Below, piece after piece: positions 1-10,238 of a DNA stretch of 64,000 bases (position 1 is its first letter; each line of letters opens with the position of its first letter). The notes beneath the pieces were generated by a model. It did not search any database. It was not told the DNA's origin and was given only the letters and a program-made list of their open reading frames with translations. The DNA comes from Thioalkalivibrio sp. ALJ3 (GTDB lineage: Bacteria; Pseudomonadota; Gammaproteobacteria; Ectothiorhodospirales; Ectothiorhodospiraceae), in contig NZ_KB897905.1 in the NCBI RefSeq assembly GCF_000377205.1, positions 124,001 to 188,000 on the forward strand. The letters run 5' to 3'. Made by a program: the position numbers and the translations under genes.

Positions 1-42
1 AGGCTCGTGAAGATCCGGCGTTAGGCGGGTCAAGCGGTGCAC

Positions 43-672
43 TCAGGGCAGGAAGTCGCCACGGTCGAGAAAATGCAGGGTCTCACGGGCAACGGTCGCA
101 TCGAACAGCATCCCCGTATGCGAAACCGGCAGCGTCAGGTGCCGCGAGACATCCGGGCCGCGCGTCTCGTCCACCGCAACGAAGCCGTCATGCGGGGGCG
201 GCATATGCGCGAACAGCGGCGCCGGCCCGATCGCGCGGCTACCGGCGATCATCCCGATCTCGCGCCCGCGCAGGATCGGGCTGCCGCCCAGCAGACCGCG
301 ATCCAGTGCCGCTCCCAGCCACCAGCGGCCGAGCCGGTTACGCGCCAGGCGCGCGGCGACGCGGCTGCCCGCCAGCGGCGAGCCCAGCATCACGATGCGG
401 CCAGGCCGCTGGACCGGGGCCACGGTAAACAGATGGCGCACGATGATGCCGCCAAGGCTGTGGGCCACCAGGTGCACCAGGTCTCCAGGGACTTCCTCGA
501 CGAAGGCGGCGAGAGAACGGGCCGCCTGTTCCGGGGTCTGTCGGCGCGAGGCGTAATGAAAACGGTGAACCTCCAGCCCGCCCGCACGCAGCCGGCGTTC
601 GAGCAACGCCAGTTCCAGACCCGGCATATGCCAGCCATGGACGGTGACAACGCTGGCGCGCATGCCGGCCAC
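43..672 (-). CDS. alpha/beta-hydrolase (lipase/PGAP1-like)
   Basis: A 209-residue predicted alpha/beta-hydrolase. The N-terminus carries a VHGW oxyanion-hole strand, and residues around 68-73 read AHSLGG, the nucleophile elbow with the catalytic Ser. Candidate acid and His residues lie in the C-terminal third (HDGF, SHTG). This layout matches short lipase/esterase-like proteins that act on small acyl esters or membrane lipids; the substrate cannot be read from sequence. There is no signal peptide or membrane segment, so it is probably cytoplasmic. It begins 14 bases after the aspS stop on the same strand and is probably the last gene of the fmdB-DUF502-aspS unit. Confidence 0.8.
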   Translation of the reverse strand: MAGMRASVVTVHGWHMPGLELALLERRLRAGGLEVHRFHYASRRQTPEQAARSLAAFVEEVPGDLVHLVAHSLGGIIVRHLFTVAPVQRPGRIVMLGSPLAGSRVAARLARNRLGRWWLGAALDRGLLGGSPILRGREIGMIAGSRAIGPAPLFAHMPPPHDGFVAVDETRGPDVSRHLTLPVSHTGMLFDATVARETLHFLDRGDFLP

Positions 673-685
673 GGCGGAGAGACGC

Positions 686-2470
<1,785 letters not shown>

Positions 2471-2571
2471 TGCGCTGTTCCAGCCGAAGGGCACGCCCGC
2501 GGAGGGCCTGCACGGTTAGTCGGGAAAGCGGGGCAAACTCCGCGCCTGCGCCCGCGAAAAGGCCGGAAATC

Positions 2572-3222
2572 TTACGATTTGCCCTGCTCTCGCGCAACCG
2601 GAGCCGGGGCCTCGGCGGGGCTCGACATCGGCGTAACCACGCCCATGGACATCACGAACTTGAGCCCGTCCTCGACCGTCATGTCGAGTTCGACTGCCTC
2701 CTCGCGCGGGACCAGCAGCACGAAGCCGGAGGTGGGGTTGGGCGTGGTCGGGACGAACACCGTGATCACGTCGCGCTCGGTGCGCTCCTGCACCTCACCG
2801 GCACCCGTGCCGGTCATAAAGCCCACGGACCACAGCCCCCGACGCGGGTACTCGATCATCACCACCTTGCGAAAGGCCTGGCCACCATCGGCCAGCACCG
2901 TCTCGGTGAGCTTCTTGACCGCCCCGTAGATCGAGCTGACCAGCGGGATGCGGTGCACAATGGACTCGCCCAGCGAGACCAGCTTGCGGCCGACGATATT
3001 GGCCACGATCACGCCGGTGACGAACACGACCACGATGGCGATCACGATCCCGGCACCGGGGATCGAAAATCCGAGCAAGGCCTCCGGCCGCCAGGCCGGC
3101 GGCAGGAGGAGGATGGTGAAGTCCAGCAGGTCGACCAGCAGCTTGATGATGAAGCCGGTGACGATCAGCGGCAGCCAGACCAGCAGCCCTGCAATCAGGT
3201 AGCGGCGCAGGGAGACCAGCAT
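2572..3222 (-). CDS. DUF502 family membrane protein
   Basis: A 216-residue DUF502 protein. It has two hydrophobic segments, about residues 8-38 and 52-75, followed by a soluble domain with the family-typical signatures VGRKLVSLGE, IPLVSSIYGAVKK, VPTTPNPTSGF and the PREEAVEL helix. The tail is Pro/Ala-rich and low in complexity. The function of the family is not established. Its start is three bases after the fmdB stop and aspS follows 101 bases downstream, so the three are probably co-transcribed. Confidence 0.9.
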   Translation of the reverse strand: MLVSLRRYLIAGLLVWLPLIVTGFIIKLLVDLLDFTILLLPPAWRPEALLGFSIPGAGIVIAIVVVFVTGVIVANIVGRKLVSLGESIVHRIPLVSSIYGAVKKLTETVLADGGQAFRKVVMIEYPRRGLWSVGFMTGTGAGEVQERTERDVITVFVPTTPNPTSGFVLLVPREEAVELDMTVEDGLKFVMSMGVVTPMSSPAEAPAPVAREQGKS

Positions 3223-3225
3223 CGA

Positions 3226-3522
3226 TCAGGTGCCGGCCGCCGCCGCTTTGGGGGTCGCCTCGGGCTTGCCCGGTGCTGCGGACGCCGTCTTGCCGGAGTC
3301 ATTGCTGGCGCCACCGCTATCTTTCAGATTGCGCTTGCCATCCTTCTTGAAGTCGGTTTCGTACCAGCCGCCGCCCGCCAAGCGAAAGCCGGCGGCGGAG
3401 ACCTGCTTGGTCAGGGCCTCGGCGCCACACTCGGGACAGGTGGTGGCCGGCGGATCGGAGATCTTCTGCAGGAGCTCGGAGATCTCGCCACAGTCCTTGC
3501 ACTGATATTCGTATATGGGCAT
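3226..3522 (-). CDS. FmdB-family zinc-ribbon regulatory protein
   Basis: A 98-residue protein that begins MPIYEYQCKDCGE and has a second knuckle CPECGAE near residue 34. The two CxxC pairs form the FmdB/CxxC_CXXC_SSSS zinc ribbon. The motif LAGGGWYETDF follows, and then a Lys/Ser/Ala-rich low-complexity tail typical of FmdB proteins upstream of DUF502-aspS. The biochemical role of the family is unclear; FmdB was named as a putative regulator. It is the first gene of the minus-strand unit and is divergent from the dsrE-like gene across 175 bases. Confidence 0.9.
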   Translation of the reverse strand: MPIYEYQCKDCGEISELLQKISDPPATTCPECGAEALTKQVSAAGFRLAGGGWYETDFKKDGKRNLKDSGGASNDSGKTASAAPGKPEATPKAAAAGT

Positions 3523-3594
3523 GCGTGTATTCCTCGGCTACGCGTCCGCGACAACGTCCGCAACAAAACGGTTCGAGGCGTATTATGCGGGCGT

Positions 3595-3604
3595 TTCCCG
3601 GGAA
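3595..3604. other. 10-bp perfect palindrome between fmdB and dsrE-like genes
   Basis: TTCCCGGGAA lies in the 175-bp divergent region, about 94 bases before the dsrE-like ATG and 73 bases before the fmdB ATG. A TATTAT hexamer at 3581-3586 is a possible -10 element for plus-strand transcription. A palindrome in a divergent promoter could be a regulator site, but 10-bp GC-rich palindromes also arise by chance here. Confidence 0.25.
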
Positions 3605-3697
3605 TAAAAGGCCTTTCCCGGTCCCAGTATTGCGCCCGTGGCGTACAGCGTCGATCATTCGCCCCATACACGCACGCACTGCCCGCAAGGACCTGTC

Positions 3698-4075
3698 ATG
3701 GCCGAAAAGATCGTGATCATGCTGCTGAACCTGGATCTGGACCGCCCCGGCACGCTGGGCGCCCCGTTCTTCCAGGCGACCGTCGCGGCCGCGATGGATC
3801 TGGAAGTCGAGATGTACTTTGCCGCCGGTACCACGCGCCTGCTGCGTCAGGGCGTGGCAGACAAGATCTATCCCGGCGAGGCTCGAGAGAAGTCGGTCTA
3901 CAGCTTCATGCAGGATGCCCACGAGGCCGGCTGCCGCTTCTACGCCTGTGCCGGCGCAATGGACGAGAACGGTCTGACCCTGGACAACGCGATCCCCGAG
4001 CTGGACGGCATGCGCGGCGGTGGCGCCTTTATCGGCGAGGTCGTCGAGGACGGCGTGGCCACCCTGACCTACTGA
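3698..4075 (+). CDS. DsrE-family protein
   Basis: A 125-residue DsrE/DsrF-like protein, begun at MAEKIVIM because an AAGG ribosome-binding site lies just upstream and the family fold starts with this beta-strand. The fold signature is a beta strand, a helix rich in Ala (FFQATVAAAMDLEVEMYF), and a single conserved Cys in YACAGAM near residue 91, the position of the persulfide-carrying Cys in sulfur-relay DsrE-like proteins. In sulfur oxidisers such proteins traffic sulfane sulfur, but DsrE-like proteins also occur elsewhere, so the role here is inferred. A GTG-started SDR gene follows after 10 bases. Confidence 0.85.
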   Translation: MAEKIVIMLLNLDLDRPGTLGAPFFQATVAAAMDLEVEMYFAAGTTRLLRQGVADKIYPGEAREKSVYSFMQDAHEAGCRFYACAGAMDENGLTLDNAIPELDGMRGGGAFIGEVVEDGVATLTY

Positions 4076-4085
4076 GTCGGGTCCG

Positions 4086-4940
4086 GTGAGCGAGCCCCAA
4101 ACCCGTGCTGTCCTGATTACCGGCTGCTCCAGCGGGATCGGGCTGCACACTGCCCGTGCTCTGCGCGAGCGCGGCTATCGTGTGTTTCCTACCGCCCGGC
4201 GCGGCGAGGATGTGGCGCGCCTGAAGAAGGAGGGCTTCGAGGCCCTGCAGCTGGACCTGGACGACTCCGCCAGCATTCGCAGCGCGGTCACCGAGACCCT
4301 GCACCGGACCGACGGCCACCTCTACGGACTCTTCAACAACGGCGCATACGGCCAGCCCGGCGCAGTGGAGGATCTGAACCGGGCCACCCTGCGCGCCCAG
4401 CTCGAGACCAACGTACTCGGCTGGCTGGAGTTGACCAATGCGGTGCTGCCAGCGATGCGCCGCGCTGGCGAGGGACGGATCATCCAGAACTCCTCGGTAC
4501 TCGGCTTTGCCGCTCTGCGCCTGCGTGGGGCCTATGTGACCTCCAAGTTCGCGATCGAGGGCATGAGCGACACCCTGCGCCAGGAGCTGCACGGCACGGG
4601 TATCCACGTGAGCCTGGTCGAGCCCGGCCCGATTCGCAGCGCCTTCCGCGCCAACGCCCTGAAGGCCTTCCGCCGCCACATCCACCGCGAGCACAGCCCC
4701 TGGGCCGAGACCTACCGCGCCGCCGAGGCGCGCATGGCCAACGCCGAGTCGGACGCCCCGTTTACCCTCGGCCCGGAGGCCGTCACCCGCTGCGTGGTGC
4801 ACGCGCTTGAGGCCCGCCGTCCGCGGGTGCGCTACCGCATCACCTTCCCGACCAAGCTGTTCGCCTTCCTCAAGTGGCTGCTACCGGCGCGCGCAATGGA
4901 TGCCGTTCTGCGCGGGGTATCGCGCGGGGAGAACCGCTGA
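4086..4940 (+). CDS. SDR-family oxidoreductase
   Basis: A 284-residue classical short-chain dehydrogenase with a GTG start. The Rossmann dinucleotide site TGCSSGIG is at residues 13-20, NNGAYG stands in place of NNAG, the catalytic Ser lies in QNSSVLG, and the catalytic pair is in AYVTSK (YxxxK). The extended C-terminus (about 60 residues after the PGPIRSAF loop) resembles the retinol-dehydrogenase-like SDR group (E. coli YdfG/YbbO type). The cofactor is NAD(P)H; the substrate is not determined. It is probably co-transcribed with the dsrE-like gene and the downstream membrane protein gene. Confidence 0.88.
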   Translation: MSEPQTRAVLITGCSSGIGLHTARALRERGYRVFPTARRGEDVARLKKEGFEALQLDLDDSASIRSAVTETLHRTDGHLYGLFNNGAYGQPGAVEDLNRATLRAQLETNVLGWLELTNAVLPAMRRAGEGRIIQNSSVLGFAALRLRGAYVTSKFAIEGMSDTLRQELHGTGIHVSLVEPGPIRSAFRANALKAFRRHIHREHSPWAETYRAAEARMANAESDAPFTLGPEAVTRCVVHALEARRPRVRYRITFPTKLFAFLKWLLPARAMDAVLRGVSRGENR

Positions 4941-4968
4941 TGCCCGCGCGGCCAGGGGCGGGCGCCGC

Positions 4969-6342
4969 ATGAATCTGATCTTTCTCGCGCTGATTGTGAT
5001 CGCCGTGGCCACGGCCGCGATCCGCGAGTTCCAGTCCACGGACCCCGACGAACAACCGATGCAGGCCCTGTCCGAAGGCGCGATCGACGCCGCCAGCTCG
5101 GCGGTCGAGCTCGCACTCGGGCTGGTCGGGGTCATGGCGCTGTTCCTCGGGCTGATGAAGATCGCCGAGGCCGGCGGCCTGCTCACCGTGCTGGCGCGCC
5201 TGCTGCGCCCGCTGATGGTGCGCCTGTTCCCGTCGGTCCCGCCGGAGCACCCGGCGATGGGCGCGATGATCCTGAACTTCTCCGCCAACATCCTCGGGCT
5301 GGGTAACGCCGCGACACCGTTCGGCATCCGCGCGATGCAGGAGCTGGAGAAGCTGAATCCGCACCCGGGTACCGCGACCAATGCGATGGCGCTGTTCCTG
5401 GCGATCAACACCTCCAGCATCACGCTGCTGCCTACCGGGGTAATCGCGCTACGCGCCTCGCTGGGTTCCGAGGCCCCGGCCGCAATCCTGCCGACCACCT
5501 TGTTCGCCACGCTGTTCGCGACCATCGCCGGCATCACCAGCGCCCTGATCCTGCAGCGCTACTTCCGCAGCCCGCCCCCCACCCGCTCGATCGATGCCGA
5601 TGCCTCTTCCAGCTCCGACGGGCTGGAAGAAACGATCCGGGAAGCCAGCCAGGACAGCACCGAACCAGCGACGGCCGAAAACCGCGAACAGGACAGCGGC
5701 CAGCCCGATCAACAGCCGATGAACATCGAGGTCCCCACCGAGGGCTATCCGGCCTGGGTCTCGATCCTGGTCCTGCTGGGGGTGCTGGCGATCATCCCGC
5801 TGACGATCGTGTATGGCCAGGCAATCGCCCCCTGGATCATCCCGGGGCTGGTCGTCGGCTTCCTGTCCTACGGGGTGATCCGCGGCGTGCCGGTCTACGA
5901 GGTCTTCGTCGAGGGGGCCAAGGAGGGCTTCAACGTGGCCCTGCGCATCATTCCCTATCTGGTGGCGATCCTGGTCGCGGTGGGGATGCTGCGCGAGAGC
6001 GGTGCGCTGGGGATGTTCGTCGGGCTGGTCGGTCCGCTGACGACCCCGTTCGGCCTGCCGGCCGAGGCCCTGCCGATGGCCCTGCTGCGCCCGCTGTCCG
6101 GCTCCGGCGCCTACGGGATCATGGCCGGCATCATGCAAGACCCGGCCACCGGCCCGGACACCCACGTCGGCATCCTCGTCTCCACCCTGCAGGGCTCGAC
6201 CGAGACCACGTTCTACGTGCTCGCCGTGTACTTCGGCGCGATCGGCGTCAAGCGCGTACGCCACACCCTGGCCGCTGCACTGACGGCCGATGCCGTCGCG
6301 GTAATCGCGGCCGTGACCATCGTGGCCATCCTGTTCCTGTAA
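4969..6342 (+). CDS. SpmA/SpmB-like nucleoside-recognition (gate) domain membrane protein
   Basis: A 457-residue polytopic protein with two Gate/nucleoside-recognition domains in tandem, corresponding to Bacillus SpmA and SpmB fused. The N-terminal half carries LGNAATPFGIRAMQEL and NTSSITLLPTGVIALR. A charged Ser/Glu/Gln-rich linker (about residues 205-245) follows, and the C-terminal half carries LRPLSGSGAYGIM and STLQGSTETTFYVLAVYFG. In Bacillus these proteins affect spore maturation. In non-sporulating proteobacteria the function is unknown, with transport suspected. Start chosen at MNLIFLALIVI, the first hydrophobic helix. It ends 21 bases before a convergent small gene. Confidence 0.88.
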   Translation: MNLIFLALIVIAVATAAIREFQSTDPDEQPMQALSEGAIDAASSAVELALGLVGVMALFLGLMKIAEAGGLLTVLARLLRPLMVRLFPSVPPEHPAMGAMILNFSANILGLGNAATPFGIRAMQELEKLNPHPGTATNAMALFLAINTSSITLLPTGVIALRASLGSEAPAAILPTTLFATLFATIAGITSALILQRYFRSPPPTRSIDADASSSSDGLEETIREASQDSTEPATAENREQDSGQPDQQPMNIEVPTEGYPAWVSILVLLGVLAIIPLTIVYGQAIAPWIIPGLVVGFLSYGVIRGVPVYEVFVEGAKEGFNVALRIIPYLVAILVAVGMLRESGALGMFVGLVGPLTTPFGLPAEALPMALLRPLSGSGAYGIMAGIMQDPATGPDTHVGILVSTLQGSTETTFYVLAVYFGAIGVKRVRHTLAAALTADAVAVIAAVTIVAILFL

Positions 6343-6363
6343 CGAGTCTCCCGCGCAGCGCGG

Positions 6364-6570
6364 TCAGTTCGGCGGACCGCCGGGATTGATGTCCTTGTCC
6401 TTGACGATGAAGTAGACACCGATCGCGGCCAGCGCCATCCACAGCACCAGCGCGATCACCCCGAGGTATTCCCACAGGGTGACGAAGAAGAACAGCATCA
6501 GCGCAGCCGCAGCGAGGAAGATGTTGCCGATTACGAAGTTCGAGGGACGGCGGGATCCGTTGTCGGACAT
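6364..6570 (-). CDS. small two-helix membrane protein, unknown
   Basis: A 68-residue protein beginning MSDNGSRRPSN, with an AGGAG ribosome-binding site seven bases upstream. Residues about 11-30 and 34-56 form two predicted membrane helices separated by a short turn; the tail VKDKDINPGGPPN is polar. I do not recognise a family with certainty. It lies 32 bases after the stop of the 72-residue gene upstream and is convergent with the SpmA/SpmB-like gene. Confidence 0.65.
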   Translation of the reverse strand: MSDNGSRRPSNFVIGNIFLAAAALMLFFFVTLWEYLGVIALVLWMALAAIGVYFIVKDKDINPGGPPN

Positions 6571-6602
6571 TCCAGACTCCTGAGGGAACAGCGCGCGAGT
6601 CG

Positions 6603-6821
6603 CTACTGTTTCTTGTAGGGGGCGAAGTCGAACTGTCCGGCGGTCATGTCGTCCCACAGGTCGCTCTGCAGCACGGCCAGCAGCTTGAACAGCCTGCGCA
6701 GGTCCGGGTCATCCATAAAACGCTGGTCCTCGCTGGCCTTCAGGGCCTCGACCAGTGTTGCACACTGCTCGCGGCTGATCCCGAGGACATTCAGGCCCTC
6801 TTCTCCCATCTCGACATCCAT
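6603..6821 (-). CDS. small acidic protein, unknown
   Basis: A 72-residue acidic protein (MDVEMGEEGLNVLGIS start) with predicted helices, a single Cys and a polar C-terminus ending APYKKQ. An AACGGGAG-type ribosome-binding site precedes the ATG. No domain recognised. It is probably transcribed with the small membrane protein downstream. It is separated from the RND pump gene by a strong stem-loop, so it likely has its own promoter. Confidence 0.55.
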   Translation of the reverse strand: MDVEMGEEGLNVLGISREQCATLVEALKASEDQRFMDDPDLRRLFKLLAVLQSDLWDDMTAGQFDFAPYKKQ

Positions 6822-6897
6822 CGGGTAACTCCCGTTCGGTCAAAGCGGAGATTGTAGCGGCTCGCGCGTCGGCAGCGAAAACGCCGGATCCGGACTC

Positions 6898-6927
6898 CGG
6901 CATTGCGCCCGCAGGCGCAATGCCGGT
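6898..6927 (-). terminator. stem-loop terminator after the RND pump operon
   Basis: Perfect 13-bp inverted repeat CCGGCATTGCGCC / GGCGCAATGCCGG around a four-base loop, five bases past the pump stop codon. In the minus direction it is followed by a smaller nested GC dyad and then GTTTTC, consistent with an intrinsic terminator. Confidence 0.65.
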
Positions 6928-6932
6928 GACGC

Positions 6933-9900
6933 CTACGCGCTCTGGGCGCGGATCGCCTCGGTGCGGTTGCGCACGTACAGGTAATACAGCACCGGGATGA
7001 TCACCAGCGTCAGCAGCGTGGAGACGAACACGCCGAAGATGAGCGAGATCGCCAGGCCGGAGAAGATCGGATCGTCGAGGATGAACCCGGCGCCGACCAT
7101 CGCCGCCAGGCCGGTCAGGATGATGGGCTTGGCGCGCACCGCGCCGGCATGCACCACCGCGTCGATCACGTCCACGCCGCGGCGGATCTCGTCGTTGATG
7201 AAGTCCACCAGCAGGATCGAGTTGCGCACGATGATCCCGGCCAGCGCGATCATCCCGATCATCGAGGTCGCGGTGAACTTGGCGTCCATGAAGAACGCAT
7301 CCATGAACGCATGCCCCGGCATCACCCCGATCACCGTCAGCGGGATCGGCGCCATAATGATCAGCGGCACCATGTACGAGCGGAACTGAGCGACCACCAG
7401 CAGGTAGATCAGGATCAGCCCCACCGAGTAGGCGATGCCCATGTCGCGGAAGGTCTCGTAGGTCACCTGCCACTCGCCGTCCCATTTCAGCGAGAAGTTG
7501 TACGGGTTGTCCGGCTGGTTGATGAAGAGCTGCTCGAGCGGCTCGTCATAGGCCATTGGCTTGTCGCGCAGCCCGAAGAACATCTCGAACATGCCGTACA
7601 GCGGGCTGTCCAGCCCGCCGGCCAGATCACCCACCACATAGACCACCGGCAGCAGATTCTTGTGGTGGATCGAGTGCTCGAGGCTGGAATCCACTACGTT
7701 GACGACCTCGGACAACGGCACCAGGGCACCGTTTCGCGCGCGCACCTTGAGCCCCAGCACGGGGTCCAGGCTGCCCTTTTCGGCCTGGTCGAATTCGAGC
7801 CGAACGGGGACCGCGTACTTCACGTTGGAGCCGTAGAGGTAGGTCACGTCCTCGCCGGACAGCGCGGTCTCGATCGCCTGCACCACCGCCTGCTGCGAAA
7901 CACCCAGGCGCGCGGCCCGCTCGCGGTCCACCTGCAGGATCTTCTTCGGCCCCGGGTATTCCACCGAGTCGTCGATGTCGGTGATGCCCTCGGTGTTCTC
8001 GAACACCTCGCGCACCTTCTTCGCGACCTCGATCTGGCCGCTGTAGTCCGGGCCGTAGATCTCGGCCACGATCGGCGACATCACTGGCGGCCCCGGCGGC
8101 ACCTCGACCACCTTCACCGCCCCGCCGTGGTGGTCGGCGATCATGTTGATCGCCTCGCGGACGCCGAGCGCGATGTCGTGGCTCTTGCGCGAGCGGTCAT
8201 TGGCGTGGGTCAGGTTCACCTGGATGTCCCCGACATGACTGCCCTCGCGCAAGTAGTACTGCCGCACCAGGCCATTGAAGTTGATCGGCGCGGCGGTACC
8301 CGCGTAGGTCTGCACGTTGTCGACCTCGGGCACGGTCTTCAGGTAATCGGCCATCTCGGACAGCACCATGGAGGTGCGCTCCAGGCTGGTCCCCTCCGGC
8401 ATGTCCAGCACCACCTGGAACTCCGACTTGTCGTCGAACGGCAGCATCTTCATGACCACCAACTGGAAGTACGCCAGCGAGACGGAACCCAGGATCAGCA
8501 CCAGCGTACCCACCCACAGCGCCAGACGATTGGCCTTCTTGCGCCCGCCAGTCCCCAGGAACGGCATCAGCAGGGTGTTGAAGATCTTCATCAGGCCGGC
8601 AGAGGCACTCTCGCCCTCCGGGGCGTGGCCACCCGCGGCCGGGGCGGCGTGCTCGTGCTGCTCGGCCTGACGCCGCAGGACCTTGTACGTCAGCCAGGGC
8701 GTGACCACATAGGCCACCGCCAGGGAGATGATCATCCCCATCGAGGCGTTGATCGGGATCGGACTCATGTACGGCCCCATCAGGCCGGTGACGAACGCCA
8801 TCGGCAGCAGCGCCGCGATCACGGTAAAAGTTGCGAGGATCGTCGGCCCGCCCACCTCGTCCACCGCGACCGGGATCGCTTCGAGGAACTTCTTGCCACC
8901 CTGGACCATGTGCCGGTGGATGTTCTCCACCACCACGATGGCGTCGTCCACGAGAATCCCGATGGAGAAGATCAGCGCGAACAGCGACACGCGATTGAGC
9001 GTGAAGCCGTAGGCCCAGGAGGCGAACAGCGTGATCGCCAGCGTAATCACCACCGCCACGCCGACGATGAAGGCCTCGCGCCAGCCCAACGCGATCCAGA
9101 CCAGGATCACCACCGAGGCCGTCGCCAGCACGAGCTTCTGGATCAGGGTGTTCGCCTTGTCGTCGGCGGTCGCGCCATAGTTGCGGGTAATCGTGGTCTC
9201 GATACCGTCGGGTATGTACGTCCCGCGCAGCTGCTCGAGCCGCTCGATCAGGGCGTCGGCGATATCCGGAGCATTGGTGCCCGGCTGCTTGGCAATCGCC
9301 ACGGTGACCGCCGGGTGGCTCTCGCCAATACGCGCACGATCCCCGGCGGCCGCACCATGGGCAAAGCGCACATGTTCGGTCGCATACGCCGGGCCCTGGA
9401 TCACCTCGGCGACGTCGGACAGGTAGATCGGGCGGTCGTCGTGCATCCCGACCACCAGCCCGGCGAAGGCCTCGGGCTCGGTGATGAAGTCGCCGGCCTG
9501 GATCAGGATCTCCTGGTCGTCCTGGTACAGGCGGCCGGCATCGCGGGAGAAATTCGAGGCCTGCAGGCTGTCGCGCAGGTCGTCCACCGACAGGTTATAG
9601 GCGGCCAGCGTCTCCGGCTTGAAGCGCACATGCACCACATGATCCGGGCCCCCGACGGTATAGATGTCACGGGTGCCGGGGACGCGCTTGAGTTCGGATT
9701 CCAGGGCATGCGCCACGCGCAACAGATCATGGCCGCCGCGCTCCTCGTCCTCGGTCCATAGCGTTACGTTGACGATCGGGACGTCGTCGATGCCCATCGG
9801 CTTGATGATCGGCTCGCCGACCCCCAGCCCCTGGGGCAGCCAGTCCTGGTTGGAGAACACCTGGTTGTACAGGCGCACGAGCGCTGCCGTGCGGTCCTCG

Positions 9901-10238
9901 CCGACCTCGAACTGAATGGTGATCTGCGCCATGTTGGGGCGCGAGGTGGAATAGATGTCGTCGATGCCCTCGATCTCCGAGAGCACCTGCTCGGCGGGCG
10001 TTGCCACCAGCTGCGCGACCTCCTCGGCGCTCGCCCCGGGGAACGGGATGAACACGTCGGCCATGGTCACATTGATCTGCGGCTCCTCCTCGCGCGGGGT
10101 GACGAGAATCGCGAACAGCCCCAGCAACAGGCCCAGCAGGGCCAGAAGCGGCGTGATCTGGGTTGTCAGGAAGGCCTGGGCGATGCGCCCGGAAATCCCC
10201 ATGCGGCCGGATGCCGCGTCCGTGCTGACATCACTCAT
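6933..10238 (-). CDS. RND-family efflux pump inner-membrane permease
   Basis: A 1101-residue RND transporter (AcrB/HAE-like) powered by proton influx. An N-terminal helix (LLALLGLLLGLFAI) is followed by the first periplasmic porter loop (FPGASAEEVAQLV), and helix 4 carries the conserved Asp pair in ILVDDAIVVVENIHRH near residue 432. A second large porter loop follows, and then helices 8-12 with GIIVRNSILLVDF, where Arg stands at the AcrB Lys940 position. The ATG at 10238 was chosen for its GGTGGG upstream; a GTG two codons earlier is possible. It overlaps the adaptor gene by eight bases, indicating coupled translation. Drug, metal or metabolite specificity cannot be told. No outer-membrane partner gene is adjacent. 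Confidence 0.95.
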   Translation of the reverse strand: MSDVSTDAASGRMGISGRIAQAFLTTQITPLLALLGLLLGLFAILVTPREEEPQINVTMADVFIPFPGASAEEVAQLVATPAEQVLSEIEGIDDIYSTSRPNMAQITIQFEVGEDRTAALVRLYNQVFSNQDWLPQGLGVGEPIIKPMGIDDVPIVNVTLWTEDEERGGHDLLRVAHALESELKRVPGTRDIYTVGGPDHVVHVRFKPETLAAYNLSVDDLRDSLQASNFSRDAGRLYQDDQEILIQAGDFITEPEAFAGLVVGMHDDRPIYLSDVAEVIQGPAYATEHVRFAHGAAAGDRARIGESHPAVTVAIAKQPGTNAPDIADALIERLEQLRGTYIPDGIETTITRNYGATADDKANTLIQKLVLATASVVILVWIALGWREAFIVGVAVVITLAITLFASWAYGFTLNRVSLFALIFSIGILVDDAIVVVENIHRHMVQGGKKFLEAIPVAVDEVGGPTILATFTVIAALLPMAFVTGLMGPYMSPIPINASMGMIISLAVAYVVTPWLTYKVLRRQAEQHEHAAPAAGGHAPEGESASAGLMKIFNTLLMPFLGTGGRKKANRLALWVGTLVLILGSVSLAYFQLVVMKMLPFDDKSEFQVVLDMPEGTSLERTSMVLSEMADYLKTVPEVDNVQTYAGTAAPINFNGLVRQYYLREGSHVGDIQVNLTHANDRSRKSHDIALGVREAINMIADHHGGAVKVVEVPPGPPVMSPIVAEIYGPDYSGQIEVAKKVREVFENTEGITDIDDSVEYPGPKKILQVDRERAARLGVSQQAVVQAIETALSGEDVTYLYGSNVKYAVPVRLEFDQAEKGSLDPVLGLKVRARNGALVPLSEVVNVVDSSLEHSIHHKNLLPVVYVVGDLAGGLDSPLYGMFEMFFGLRDKPMAYDEPLEQLFINQPDNPYNFSLKWDGEWQVTYETFRDMGIAYSVGLILIYLLVVAQFRSYMVPLIIMAPIPLTVIGVMPGHAFMDAFFMDAKFTATSMIGMIALAGIIVRNSILLVDFINDEIRRGVDVIDAVVHAGAVRAKPIILTGLAAMVGAGFILDDPIFSGLAISLIFGVFVSTLLTLVIIPVLYYLYVRNRTEAIRAQSA

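Noticed and set aside
1-42. Possible end of another gene at the window's left edge
   Set aside because: Only 42 bases are visible and no frame can be assigned.
7149-9761. An 870-codon open frame on the plus strand through the RND pump gene
   Set aside because: It is antisense to a clear transporter gene and is rich in His, Asp, Gln and Arg without any domain; it results from high GC and the pump's codon bias.
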